Source: Ornithodoros turicata (Eukaryota; Arthropoda; Arachnida; Ixodida; Argasidae). Taken from it: a stretch of DNA of 64,000 nucleotides. Each line of letters starts with the position of its first letter. The stretch's first letter is position 1. Shown in pieces: positions 12,286-23,272 of the stretch. The position numbers were made by a program, and so were the translations under genes. The stretch is taken from the NCBI RefSeq assembly GCF_037126465.1, contig NC_088210.1, forward strand, positions 23,089,511 through 23,153,510, read 5' to 3'. The notes under the pieces were generated by a model. It had not been told where the DNA came from. It did not search any database and worked only from the letters and a program-made list of their open reading frames with translations.

Positions 12286-12537
12286 AAAAACAGAGCTTCA
12301 CCTCATAGTACGCTCTTAGTCAACCATCATCCCGATTGACAACGTTCTCTCCCTTGATCTGATGAAAATGGGGGCGTACGCCATTTTTGTGGCAATTATA
12401 AACTGCATAATGCAAAAAAAAAAAAAAACTGCGTACGCCACCTGTTTTCAGCAAATCAGGGGAGAAGACCGATGTCAGCCTGGATTATGGTTGGCTGGGT
12501 GGCAGAGTGCGATGTGGTGAAGTTCATTTATAAGAGT
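12286..12537. mobile_element. Palindromic MITE, family A, diverged copy
   Basis: Left arm with CAGAGCTTCACCTCATAGTA, TCAACCATCATCCC and GATGAAAATGGGGGCGTACG; right arm with GCGTACGCCACCTGTTTTCA and GTGGTGAAGTTCATTTATAA. A run of about 15 A replaces part of the loop. This is the first of six MITE units packed end to end over 1.4 kb. Confidence 0.8.
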
Positions 12538-12538
12538 A

Positions 12539-12788
12539 CACTCTTAAAAATGAACTTCACCGCATAGCACGCTCCTAGCCAACCATCATATCGAATGATA
12601 TCGTTATCTGCCCTGATTTGTTGAAAACGGGAGGCGTACGCCGTTTTTGTGATAATTATGAACAGCATAAGTGTCACAGAAAAGGCGCACGCCTCCCGTT
12701 TTCAACAAATCAGGGCAGATAACGATATCATTCGAGATGATGGTTGGCTAGGAGCGTGCTATGCGGTGAAGTTCATTTTTAAGAGTGT
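12539..12788. mobile_element. Palindromic MITE, family A, best-preserved copy
   Basis: Exactly 250 bases from ACACTCTTAAAAATGAACTT to AAGTTCATTTTTAAGAGTGT. The two arms of about 110 bases are almost perfect reverse complements around a loop containing AATTATGAACAGCATAAG. It abuts the family B copy that follows with almost no spacer. Confidence 0.92.
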
Positions 12789-12990
12789 ATACACGATAAA
12801 AACAGAACTTCACCACATAGCACGCTCTGCGACTACCATTGCCACGAATGATATGGTTGTCGCTTCTGATTCGAAGAGAGAGGGAGGCGTACGCCTTTCT
12901 CTTGCTTCGAATCAGAAGCGATAACCTTATCATTCGTGGCAATGGTTGGCGCAGAGCGTGCTATGCGGTGAAGTTCAGTTTATAGAGCGT
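12789..12990. mobile_element. Palindromic MITE, family B, well preserved
   Basis: AACAGAACTTCACCACATAG, CACGCTCTGCGACTACCATT, ATGATATGGTTGTCGCTTCT and GATTCGAAGAGAGAGGGAGG return as GAATCAGAAGCGATAACCTT, GTGGCAATGGTTGGCGCAGA and GCGTGCTATGCGGTGAAGTT. The outer 35-40 bases match family A, while the inner arms are unrelated to it. Confidence 0.88.
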
Positions 12991-13066
12991 ATAGGAGCCT
13001 CAATTGACTGGCAGGGCACGCATCCACTCTCATCACGATCTCTCCTACATTCCTTCCCATTCACAT

Positions 13067-13316
13067 ACACTCTTAAAAATGAACTTCACCGCATAGCACG
13101 CTCCTAGCCAACCATTATCTCGAATGATATCGTTATCTGCCCTGATTTGCTGAAAACGGGAGGCGTACGCCTTTTTGTGACAATTATGAACAGCATAAGT
13201 GTCACAGAAAAGGCGTACGCCTCCCGTTTTCAACAAATCAGGGCAGACAACGATATCATTCGAGGTGATGGTTGGCTAGGAGCGTGCTATGCGGTGAAGT
13301 TCATTTTTAAGAGTGT
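13067..13316. mobile_element. Palindromic MITE, family A, full length
   Basis: 250 bases from ACACTCTTAAAAATGAACTT to TTCATTTTTAAGAGTGT, with near-perfect arms and a loop in the same orientation as the copy at 12539. The similarity of the two copies suggests recent amplification. Confidence 0.92.
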
Positions 13317-13343
13317 ACATACACACGGGACACACACATACAA

Positions 13344-13416
13344 AACGAGAGGCGTACGCCTCCCGTTTTCAACAAATTAGGGGCGAGAACGATGTCATTC
13401 GGGATTATGGTTGCCT
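13344..13416. mobile_element. Palindromic MITE, family A, inner-arm fragment
   Basis: GAGGCGTACGCCTCCCGTTT, TCAACAAATTAGGGGCGAGA and CATTCGGGATTATGGTTG match the right arm of a full copy. Only this arm remains, directly before the next full copy. Confidence 0.75.
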
Positions 13417-13660
13417 ACACTCTTAAAAATGAACTTCACCGCAAAGCAAGCTCCTAGCTAACTATAACCTCGAATGATATCGTTATCTGCCCTTATTTGT
13501 TGGAAACGGGAGGCGTACGCCTTTTTGTGACACTTATGCTGTTCATAATTGTCATAAAAAAAGGCGTACACCTCCTGTTTTCCACAAATCAGGGCAGATA
13601 ACGATATCATTCGAGGTTATGGTTGGCTAGGAGTGTGCTATGCGGTGAAGTTCATTTTAA
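13417..13660. mobile_element. Palindromic MITE, family A, inserted in opposite orientation
   Basis: Starts ACTCTTAAAAATGAACTTCA and ends GTGCTATGCGGTGAAGTTCA. Because the arms are symmetric, orientation shows only in the loop. Here the loop reads CTTATGCTGTTCATAATTG, the reverse complement of the loops at 8079, 12539 and 13067. Confidence 0.88.
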
Positions 13661-13694
13661 TGCATTAGCATTAGGACTGTCATAATGGAAAAAG

Positions 13695-13755
13695 CTGTAT
13701 GTATGTGTATGTATGTGTATGCGTGCGTGTGTGTGTGTGTGTGTCCGTGTGTGAG
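13695..13755. repeat. (TG)n-type microsatellite
   Basis: TGTATGTATG units followed by GTGTGTGTGTGTGTGT, just outside the MITE cluster. Confidence 0.85.
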
Positions 13756-13789
13756 ATGGTGAAGCCTCACCGAGACAGCCGTATAAGTG

Positions 13790-14430
13790 GACATGTAAAG
13801 GGGATATAAGAAGGTAAATGTAAATGGAGGTAAATGATTTTAAACTGAAGTAAGGTAATTAACAGCAAGGGGTAGGAGTAATTGAAAGTAATTAGAGGTA
13901 ATTCAAGGCAATTAAAGCAAGAAAGTTGAAAAATTAAAGTTTAAAGGTAATGAATGTAAGATAATATGTAATTAAGAAAAAGATGAAATGAAATTAAAGA
14001 TTACCGACGGTAACTGCAGGTTACCAGAGGTAACTAAATGTAGTCAAATGTAATTAACGTCAACTAAAGGGGATTAAGTGAAATTCAAGATTAGCTCAGG
14101 TATCCTCCGGTTACCTTCGGTAACTAAAAGGTAATTACAGGGTAATTGAAAGTGACTGACGCTGATTAAAGGTTAATTAAATGAACTTACATAGAGTAAT
14201 CGAAAGTGTCGAACCGGAAGTCGAGCTGGATCGGAAGTGGATACCAGAAGACGGTATACCGGAATGGAAGATGGATACCAGAATACCGGAAGTATAGACG
14301 GGAAATGGACAACAGGAAGTCAAGTTTAGACCAGAAGTGGACAACAGGAAGTCAAGTTTAGACCGGAAGTGGACAACTGAAAGTTGGATTTAGACCGGAA
14401 GTCAAGTATGGACCGGAAAAGGCGCTTAAC
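13790..14430. repeat. Degenerate short-unit repeat block
   Basis: In the first half GGTAATTAAAGG-like words recur every 10-20 bases (GTAAATGGAGGTAAATG, GGTAATTCAAGGCAATT, GGTTACCAGAGGTAACT). From about 14205 the word changes to ACCGGAAGTGGACAACAGG, repeated several times. No coding sequence. Confidence 0.8.
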
Positions 14431-15056
14431 GCTAACGCATTTCTCTCCAATTTACCGTTAAATTGCCACTGAATTTTGTAGCGCTCGCCACGCTGTTCTA
14501 GCAACACGGCGGTCCAGAGTGACGTGTCGGATGAATGTCGTCGTCTACGTGTCTACGATTGCAGCATGCGACAAGTCGTTAAGCGAAACTGTGCGACTCG
14601 TCGCACGACGTGTCATGCGTATTTTGTCGTACATGCGTCTCGCCCTATAGTGCCACTTTCGGTTTCTAAGAATTGCACGAGATCATTTCATCAGGCAACT
14701 TTGGGCGTGACATGCTGTGACAAACATTAAAAAAAAGCGAAAAAAAACGAAAAAGTAAAAAAAAAAGCTGCCCACCAATGCGCTTCACTCGACTCGATAT
14801 GACTTTTATGATTTTTCGATACGACTCGACATGACTTTCGAGGCTTTGTTTCTTTGTTTGTTCTTTCTTCTGTGTTCCAGCCTCAGAACATCTATTTCCA
14901 TCGTGTTCAACAGATGTCGCTTTTGCGTCTTCCCGTCGTATTAATGTGTATGTGAGTGATAAAAACATGTAAGGATGAAAGTGGAACGAGTGAGTGAGTG
15001 GGTGTGGTTTGGGGCCCCTTCAGATGACGCAACCTTGGAAGTCGTTGGAGAGGCGT
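14431..15056. other. Non-genic stretch
   Basis: A-rich tract at 14728-14766 and diverged direct repeats (TCGACTCGATATGACTTTTA and CGACTCGACATGACTTTCGA near 14790-14840). No gene recognised. Confidence 0.4.
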
Positions 15057-15136
15057 GTTAGCTTAGCTCAATTAGTACAGCCCTGGACCGGCAATCCAGA
15101 AGGTGTGCGTTCGAGTCCTGCATGCGGCTGGCTAAC
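15057..15136 (+). mobile_element. tRNA-like head of a SINE
   Basis: GTTAGCT at the start pairs with GGCTAAC at the end as a 7-bp acceptor stem. TTAGCTCAATTAGTACAGC resembles an A box and D arm, CTGGA/TCCAG brackets loop CCGGCAA (anticodon GGC, Ala-like), and GCGTTCGAGTCC resembles a B box. Extra bases between the T arm and acceptor argue against a working tRNA. Confidence 0.55.
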
Positions 15137-18100
15137 CTTTTCAGTGACTTCCTTCTTTCTTCGTGACTTTTATATTTATCCGCGAAGAAGACTTTATGCG
15201 AAATGCCGGTTTTTCTTCACCAGAATTCACAACCGCAGGAACACGATATATATTAGGCCTCGCGTTTTATCACGTAGCAGTACCTGGGGGACTCGCTGTT
15301 TGCCCTTTTCGCTCACAGTGCAGAGTTTTATTACCAGGCAAGTCGGGAGGCTAGGTGAAAATGGAGACAGAGAGAGGATGGTTCTTGCTTGCTTGCGAAA
15401 TTCATTACCTCCGACGCCATTAGAGAGCTCTTGTAATAGAAACATCGCTAATCCTGCGGCTTTGACGACAAACAAGCCTCTGACTGCATTTTAGATGCTG
15501 CGAGGATGATGGAGCACGTGTCGCTATATACAAAACGCGATGGAAGCAGGCTAACACCATAGCGCCTGTGTATAGCGAGCACGGGTCAAAAATTAAAAAC
15601 AAAATAGACACAGAGAGAGAGAGGGAAAGACTGAACGCAGGTTAAATAACGCAGTTTGGTGGAAAAGCCTTTGGTTACAGCTTACCGAGTGTGGAGGAAA
15701 TTAGGTAGTAGAGTATCGCTTTGGCGATGAAGCACTCAACCATCATAACCAAAACAAAGTTGTTGTTTGTGGAGAGAGAGAGAGAGAGAAAAGAAAAGTT
15801 ACCTAGCGTGCGTTTGATATTGGGTTTTGGCTTAGCAATATTTACGGCGTGGCAGTTGAGGTGGAGTACAGCTGTGAAAAATACCATGACTCTCTCATCA
15901 TGCAATGGTTGCTGTGAATCACCTCATCCCCATCGTCATTGACGTACTTGTTGTTTTTGTTGTTGTACTTTTCTGTTCTTGTTATATAAGAAAATTTATT
16001 AACATCACCGACGCGCTGCTGGGACTGCTTCTACTCCAGCACAATACATGCTATACAATAACTACGCAATGCTATACATTAGCTATAAACTTATGTACCT
16101 ATAACTACAAAATTAGATAGGCATAAGGTATGTAAGTATGTGTAGGCGCTTATATGTACACCATAGACACCAAAACTGTACAGTCAATACGTATAACCAC
16201 GTTAGTGACTATATACAGATGAAAAAGCGAGAAGACAAAAGGTGGTAGTATCCAACAGATGATAACTTAAGAAATGCATGAATTCGCAGAAGGCGTATAA
16301 AATACGTGAGATACATACATAAAAATTACAGAAACGTTAAACAAAATGGATGGGTGAGTGTACATTTCCTGATCCAGCCACCTGCAATTTTCTGACTGAT
16401 CTGTTTGTAATGTCTGTCCGATGTTTCGAAACGACGTTCCTCCTCACGACTGTAAATCTTTTGCCGTAGCAGCAGTTTTCAACACCCGAGTTTCAACACG
16501 TATGTACAGAATCGTGATATGCACATACAACCCATATAAGGGGGAAAAAGTGTTTTTAATCCTTTGGGGGAGTAAATATATCTACGAAAGGTAATGCGAA
16601 GTTCAGGGGCTATTTGCAATGCTGGGGGGTAAATTTCAGGGTCAGGAGACTAAGGGAGTAACTGCAATCTAGGAGACTGAAACTGCTCTCCAATTTATTC
16701 ATTTTTTTTCCCTTAGAATCTAGGCTCGTACACAATTTCTACACAATCATTCACGATCAAAAGTGGGCCGACCATGAAAAATTGGAAATAGTGTCAGTAT
16801 GTATATATGCATCGGCATATGGCGCGCGTGTGTGCGTTCATAATCGTTTAATAGCCTTCTCCCGTGACGATAAACGCCGTTCGATGGCGAGAACGACACA
16901 ACACAATGCACTCTTTATCGACGGAATAAGGATTTCTCGTCCGGCAAAGAATAACAAAACGTTGCGCAGCCATCATATCGCCTTCGCTCTAACGTTTACC
17001 TCTCAGAAAAGATGAGCATTTGCTTTTGCACCGCAAGATCGTTGAAATAAGTTACAAACTGCGCTTCCCTTTCTCCGCTGTACGAAGACGGGAAGAAAAT
17101 AAGAAGAAAAAAAAAAAGAAAGAAAAGAAAACGTACGGCTCCTCTTTCGTGTGGGTCCCTTTACGCAAAACAGTGCACAATCGTTCAACCTTATTGAAGG
17201 AGAGGGTGCTTTCAAAGTAAGCCGGCGAAGGCGCGCTACTTCAGGCGTACATATGCCGCGTTTCATTCGCGTATAATTTTATTTGCGCGCTCGCGACGCG
17301 CGGTATATATCTTTCGCCTTCATTTCCCAAGGCCCCGGTGCTTACTTCGTTAGATGAAAGGATGAGATCGAAGCCGACGACTTTGAAAAAGGACAAGAAG
17401 AGCGCAAGCGGAAAGTGGGGGGCGGGGGACTCACGGGGTGGTGGCGGCGTCGGCGCGGAAAAGCTGCCGCGGCGTTTTTGCCGGATAGGATGAAGCGCGA
17501 AGCAGGCGAGATGTGCATACGTACAGCTCACCCGTTCTCTCCCTGTATTTGGGCGTATATAGCACCGCGCGTTTACCATAAAACGCTTTCTTGTGAAGTC
17601 ACCTAATTGCGGACCTATAGTTTACGGTTTGTCGGAAGTACAGGACCTATAGTTTGATCGACAGATTTCATATAGCGTGAAGGTTGTGATCGTATAACAG
17701 GACATGACATCATATCCAGGACATGAGTACTATATAATCCAGAAATCTCTGGTGTCCGGCCGACGACTCCAGCAACATGGTGGCAGGGTACTACAAGTTC
17801 CTCGGACACGCCACACCGCTTGTAAAGCTTGTAAAACCAGTTATTGTTGGACACCGTCACACGCGAGATCACACCGCTTGTAAATGATAACTCTGATCCA
17901 AAAGAACCGAGAACACTTGCGTTATATTCCTAAATATATTGTACAACGATGCCACGTGAAATATAATGTTGCTGGAAATATCGCAGCCGTCGAAAAAGCC
18001 ACGCAGCGGCAGGAGTGGAACCCGCATCTCTTCATCACCGATCAACGACATTGAACGAACAGGGCACGCACCTACTTTCTCCACCTTCTCTCATGCAAGT

Positions 18101-18612
18101 TTTCTATAATAATAATAATTATTATTATATTTATTATTACTATTATTTATTTATTTATTTTCTTTCTGCATACACACGAACAGCATGCAGATGACGAATC
18201 AGAGTCATCTGGTGAACGAGATGGGATGTAACTGTCCTGAGGCTGACTAGAAACACTGACACAGAAAAAAACACAACACAAGCCTCAACGTTGTGGCTGT
18301 TTCTATGGATGCCGTATTTCAATCTCCATGTGCTGAGGCACCTCAAGGGTTGAGTTATGTCTGTGTGTTTCGGTGTTCCAGCCTCAGAATAGTTACTTTC
18401 CATAATATTATAGCTACCGGCCATTAGAAATGGTAACTGCTTTATTTACAGCACGCTGTCTTAAGCTGGCGACTGCATACCAGGGGGTAGTCTGTTTAAT
18501 GAATCACTTCGTTTTGTCAACTGACCACTCTGACATACACGGACAAAAAATCGCATGCACAAAGAGCGATGTATGACATAAGCCGGGAGCGCTGCATTTA
18601 CAGTCCACAGAT
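15137..18612. other. Non-genic stretch, about 3.5 kb
   Basis: Contains an (AG)n tract at about 15770-15790, a solo retroelement-like tail at 15738-15766 (ACCATCATAACCAAAACAAA, then GTTGTTGTTT), a purine-rich tract near 17098 and a TTATTATTA-type tract near 18106-18160. No gene supported. Confidence 0.4.
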
Positions 18613-19105
18613 ACGAATCAGGGTTGCCGAGTTGCCACTCTGGAGTTGGAATGATTCCGGAAAGCATTCCAGATTTAGCAGAGCCCGGAATGGAATTGGA
18701 ATGGCGGAAACTGTCCTAGGAATGGGAATGGAATGGAATGGAATGGTCTGGGTGCCCCGGTGGCAGTTTTGGTTTCAACGTGCTGGTTTCTGCCCTCGCA
18801 CCCTTTGCACCGCACCTGCACACGGTCGAGAGTGAAATAACCTTGTCTTTGTGCTTTTTCCGTGCTTGGTAATATCAATCTCCTCTAGCACTTGCTGGAC
18901 TTGCCAGTATGGTTACCGGTCCTTTTCTTTTATCGAGGGAATTAACGGAATGGAATTGGGTTGCCAAGCCATTCTAGGAGTGGGAACTGACCATACCTTT
19001 TCATTCCGAGGAATTGAAAGGAATGGAATTATCGCAAATCTCCGTTCCCCGGAATGGAATTGGGACGGAATGCGAGACCCCATTCCGCAACCCTGATTCG
19101 ATACA
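18613..19105. mobile_element. TIR element with GGAATGG-rich interior
   Basis: GAATCAGGGTTGCCGAGTTG at the left end is mirrored by GCAACCCTGATTC at the right (about 19087-19101). Inside, GGAATGGAAT words recur on both sides (18680-18760 and 18930-19080) around a unique centre. CAGGGTTGC ends resemble hAT termini, but I cannot show a clean 8-bp target duplication. Confidence 0.55.
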
Positions 19106-20218
19106 TTGAGTGACTTCGGAACGACAGCGGAAACGGACAAATACGCGCGTAGCCAGCTTAATAGCCTTTTTCTCGAGACTACAGAACTATTACTGCGGTG
19201 TAAAGACCTTCAACAGCATCGATGGGTGCGTGATCCCCAAATGATATGCGACGCTGATGTCAACGGGATGCAAATGTGGTGAAAGCAACCGCCGCGGGGC
19301 ACTTTGAGGGTGGAAGCAAGAGTGGTCAGCCATGCGGAAGACCATGATTCGATTGGTTCGATCTATCTATTGAACCCTCGCAATGTCGGGTAAGTGCCTT
19401 CCGCCCCCACAAAAAAAGAGCGTGAAACAACGAAGAAGAGCGGTATCGATTCCAACGCTCAACTTTGGGGAAGTTGCGAGAAAGTTTTGCCTCGAGGAAC
19501 TATTGGGAAAGCGGCAGAGGCCTGCTCACGCAGGCCACACGGGCTACAATTGCATTATAGATGGATAAAAAGAAAACAACGGCGCACTTAACATGCGCAA
19601 ATGACAATGCACAGACAAAAGCCTTTTGTCGATACTAGGAACGTTGCCAAGGGGTGATATCCGCGTTATAATTGTTGCACTGAATTCAACTTCAACTTGT
19701 GTTGAATTCAAGTACATACGTTGTATCACCTGTGGCACCCCAATTATCATCATCAAAATAAAGTTGTTGTTCGCCATATGGGAGTTGCATTTTGGATGTC
19801 GTTGAATAGCTTTGCCTACAGATGCAGGACATATATCACATACAGATACGTAGCATGTGGAGGGGGGGGGGGGGAATCGCTGTCTTAAAAAAAAAGAGAC
19901 AGGAAATGTTAGCCAGGCAAAGAGCCGGCTGGTTATTCTAAAGAAAAATGAAGAAGAAAGATAAAACAAAACGGAATAGAAGAAGAAAAAAGGGAAAGAA
20001 ATGGAAAGGAAAGAAAGAAAAAAAAAACACTATAACAACGTCACAAACTGAAGGATTACTCAAGTATATATACCACGAACCTGAGAGTATGAATAAGATT
20101 ACTTGCACAAATCAGAGGTCGGAGAGATAAAGAGTATTCATTAAATGACAGCCTCCGCAGTCTGACCATGACAGTCTTCACCAACGCGTTATGCAACATG
20201 CGTAGACTGAGTCAGTGC
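19106..20218. other. Non-genic stretch
   Basis: Holds a solo retroelement-like tail at 19727-19768 (CAATTATCATCATCAAAATA followed by AAGTTGTTGTT), a G run at about 19860-19874 and a purine-rich AAGAAGAAAG tract at 19946-20030. No gene supported. Confidence 0.4.
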
Positions 20219-20613
20219 ACTCTAAGAAAAAAGGGTGTTAAAAGGTGGTAACCTCTATAGTTACCACCTAGGTCAACATAGCGTCTGATAAAGGGTGTAA
20301 AAGGGTGGTAAAAGTAAATTTTCATATATCCAAATTGCTACAAAAGGGCGTACGCCCCTCTCGCTCACCGAATCAGAAGCGGTAACCCTATCATTCGTAG
20401 ATAGCAGGTAGAGTTTGAGTTTGAGTTTGAGAGAAAAAAAAAAAAAAAAACGGAAGATATTGAACTCGTCACCTGACGAATTCTGCTACTCCCACAAAGA
20501 ACCCCTGCCTATAGGTAGCAGGTACAACTTTACAACCTTTTAGGAACAACATATGCGACAACTATTACCGCCTATAAGGTGTAACTGCTCCACCCCTTTT
20601 TCCCCCAAGAGTG
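20219..20613. mobile_element. MITE with CACTCTAAG-type TIRs, carrying a nested family B fragment
   Basis: Left end CACTCTAAGAAAAAAGGGTG is mirrored by CACCCCTTTTTCCCCCAAGA plus GTG at the right end. Inner GGTGGTAACC and AACTATTACCGCC strings belong to both arms. Around 20330-20398 a family B MITE fragment (GGGCGTACGCCCCTCTCGCT, CAGAAGCGGTAACCCTATCA) interrupts it, so this element is the older one. Confidence 0.7.
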
Positions 20614-21180
20614 TGCTTACCGTCCACAGACGAAGGAAACTTTACTTCGTGATGTTCAGGAAACATATATCGCGTATACGTTAGTGTACATATTGTGTCG
20701 TGTACAGTAATACTGCTTTCAATTTCCTAACGTAGTCCATTGTGACCTGTACAATCCCAGCTTTCCTCTCTTTTTCTTAATAAACATATCCGCCCCCCTC
20801 CCCAGCCTGAAACGTCCATGCCTCTACACAAGCTCGGGAAGCGTGTGCCTCACATTCATGGCGCGGAAGGCAATGCTCTACGCACACTCTTGGCAACGTT
20901 GCAAAAAGTAGCACAGGTTGCATAAGACCCAAAAAACATGCTACAAGTCCATCGGATATTAAACTTGTCTAAAATGTACAACACGCGTATTGTCACGTCA
21001 CATACAACCAGCAGACTGCCCCCCCCCCCCCCCCCCCCCCCGCAAAGAATATCTGACCCATGAGATCTGCAGGTAACGATACTTCCTGAATATCAACATC
21101 ATTCTTTCGTTTAGATTCCCCAACCATCATCCCGTAATAAAGTTGTTGTTTTTTCGTTTAGATATCTTCCCGCTCCAACC
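20614..21180. other. Non-genic stretch with poly-C tract
   Basis: A run of more than 20 C lies at about 21019-21041. At 21120-21150 CAACCATCATCCCGTAATAA, then AGTTGTTGTT, is another solo retroelement-like tail. No gene supported. Confidence 0.45.
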
Positions 21181-22125
21181 TCTCGTATGAGAGAATGGCA
21201 TCTGCTGTGGACACCGCACTTAGTACGAGCGTATAGACGACAATCACATTATACGAGCCGGTCTCAGATGCAAGATGCATGGTACACGATGTCAAGTCGT
21301 ACCAGGGTGTCGCGTGGTTTGCATGACAGCGACTCTGAGATGATCTGCTGCGATACGTCTGCGCTTACCAGCTCCCAGCTGCCGCTTCGTGCGTGGCTGC
21401 GCGACAGAGGGTTTTGGGGGCCATGGAGTGTAATCTCAACTACCGTCTTTGTCCGGAAGAGGAAAACATTGAGCAACGGCTTTTCTGAATTGTCGAGACG
21501 CCATCATCTTTCGAGACGTTTTCCAGCGCGCCTTCAATAAGGACATGTACTTAAATTCCCGTGCTATATACGCTTCTTTCCCGTCAGGCCTGCGGATGCG
21601 ATTTGCCTCTGGATGTCCTACACCTGTTTGGGTTATAAGCATTGTGGGTCGCTAGACGTATATACGACGCAAATGAGCCACCCGTCGGCATCTCGCATCT
21701 AATATTCCGTCGCATGGTGTTTTCTTTGGCGCAGTTCTTAGTGTTTACATCCTGTGACGAAACTGCGCACACGTGGCTGAACGTCATCAATCTCTTACGA
21801 ACCGGCCCCGTAGTTTAGTCATTTTGTCTTATCGGTCAATCCTGGTGATGTCTTCATGCCATTACTTCATACGCGTGTGCTTATTATTCTAAGCTTACGT
21901 TACCTTGTTCATGCGGGGTTTTGTGTTTGCAAAGTTTCGCGGCGTTTGGGTCGTTGTGAAGTTTGCTTTTGTAACGCGCGTTATAGTCTCATTTTTGTCG
22001 CTGTATTATGTTACGTGCAGCAGTTTTCAATGAGTTGTACATAATGTAAATATTGTTATTCATTCGCTCATGTCATTCTTGTACGTAGCACAATGAACCA
22101 TAATAAAAATTTGAAAAAAAAAAAA
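21181..22125 (+). mobile_element. Decayed non-LTR retrotransposon 3' end
   Basis: Around 21435-21660 conceptual frames give LCPEEEENIEQRLF and then, after a frameshift and stop, CRDAIIFRDVFQ. This resembles the Cys/His-rich C-terminal tail of LINE polyproteins. The segment ends in CCATAATAAAAATTTG and a poly-A run, as expected of a reverse-transcribed 3' end. The family is not identified. A SINE follows immediately. Confidence 0.4.
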
Positions 22126-22134
22126 GAAAAGAAA

Positions 22135-22391
22135 AGCTCCCATGGCATAGTGGTTAGGATGATCGCCTTCCACGCCGAGACTGAGAAAGGAAGCGGGTTC
22201 GAATCCCACAGCACCGGCTGTGCTTCCTGTGGTTTTCCGGCAGTCTTTCCGGACGAATGTCGGCACAGTTCCCCATGAAGTCAGCCCAGGACGCAAACTA
22301 ACCCCCTGTCCCACATTCCTCCCTGCAGTTCTCTCGCCATATATAATTTACGTCTATTACGCTCATAGCCGCTGTTGCTTTCCGGCGCTAA
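22135..22391 (+). mobile_element. tRNA-derived SINE, plus orientation
   Basis: The head has the A-box-like GGCATAGTGGTTAGGATGAT and B-box-like GCGGGTTCGAATCCCAC. The body follows: ACCGGCTGTGCTTCCTGTGG, TTTTCCGG, ACGAATGTCGGCACAGTTCC, and an end GCTGTTGCTTTCCGGCGCTA. It shares this body with the three minus-strand copies nearby. The architecture fits Ruka-type tick SINEs; that name is from family knowledge and not confirmed by alignment. Confidence 0.8.
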
Positions 22392-22747
22392 CTTCTAATT
22401 TCAAAAAAAGTCTGCACTTTCTCAAGTAACCCACGGCCGTGGCAGCTCATTTCTGCACCAGCGCACTCGCTTTTACTCCGTTCATTCCTTTTATCTAACC
22501 TTCGACTCGCTGACGTCACAACACATGGCTCTTACCTGATCGCCATAGACGGCTTGACGTTCCCTTTTGCAACATACATACACACAAAATGTTTGCCATT
22601 ATCGTCCCCCGTCCCTTCCGCAAAATCAGTACAGCTCGAATCAGAGTTATATAACTTGAATGCCATTCTGAATTTTCTGAAATCGTATTGACTAAAGCAG
22701 ACGATATCCCGACTTTATACGTCAACTTTTTTTTTTTTTTATTGCGT

Positions 22748-23030
22748 GTTAGCGCCGCGAAGCAACTGTGGCTATGAGCGACGTACAGATGTGGACAGAC
22801 GGAGAGAGGACAGCAGGAAGGAGTGGGGGATAGGGGGATTAGTATGCGTCCTGGGCCGACTTCAAGGGGAACTGTGCCGACATTCGTCTGGAAAGTCTTC
22901 GGAAAACCCAGGGAAAACCTCAGACAGCACAGCCGGTGGTAGGATTCGAACCCACCACCTCCCAGTCTACAGCACGACCTTGGTTATCACCAACGAGCGG
23001 ACGCCTTAGCCCACTCGGCCATGCCGCTGG
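22748..23030 (-). mobile_element. tRNA-derived SINE, tRNA-Ser/Leu-like head
   Basis: Read on the minus strand, the head is GGCATGGCCGAGTGGGCTAA followed by a long variable arm and GGTGGGTTCGAATCCTACC, typical of class II tRNAs (Ser/Leu). The body and the terminal GTTGCTTCGCGGCGCTAAC match the copies at 22135, 23434 and 26759. Confidence 0.82.
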
Positions 23031-23169
23031 TTTATTATTATTATTATACGTCAACGTATCGAAGGAGTGAGAGGAGGTATTTTAGCAGGCCTCCTGTATC
23101 TAGGTGGTGCAGACATAGCAGACGACACGGTCTACGTCTTTTCCTGTCGTCTGCCGTACGGAATATCTT

Positions 23170-23272
23170 GTCAACCAGGATACCAAGCGCAAACGAGCAA
23201 GACACAGCGATGGGGACAGGACAGGGAGCGCTTGTCCTGTCCCCTGTCTATGCGTCTTGTTCGTTTGGTTGA
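23170..23272. repeat. Snap-back hairpin
   Basis: GTCAACCA...CAAACGAGCAAGACACAGCG and ATGGGGACAGGACA pair with TGTCCTGTCCCC, CTGTCTATGCGTCTTGTTCG and TTTGGTTGAC. The loop is only a few bases. Similar hairpins occur at 25566, 30089 and 39291. Confidence 0.75.

Noticed and set aside
12286..13660. A CRISPR-like array, because similar units recur
   Set aside because: The units are about 250-base palindromes of two kinds, with no regular unique spacers, in a eukaryotic genome.
15057..15136. A functional tRNA-Ala gene
   Set aside because: The acceptor stem pairs but about eight extra bases lie between the T arm and the acceptor 3' strand, and the T stem is poor. A SINE head is likelier.
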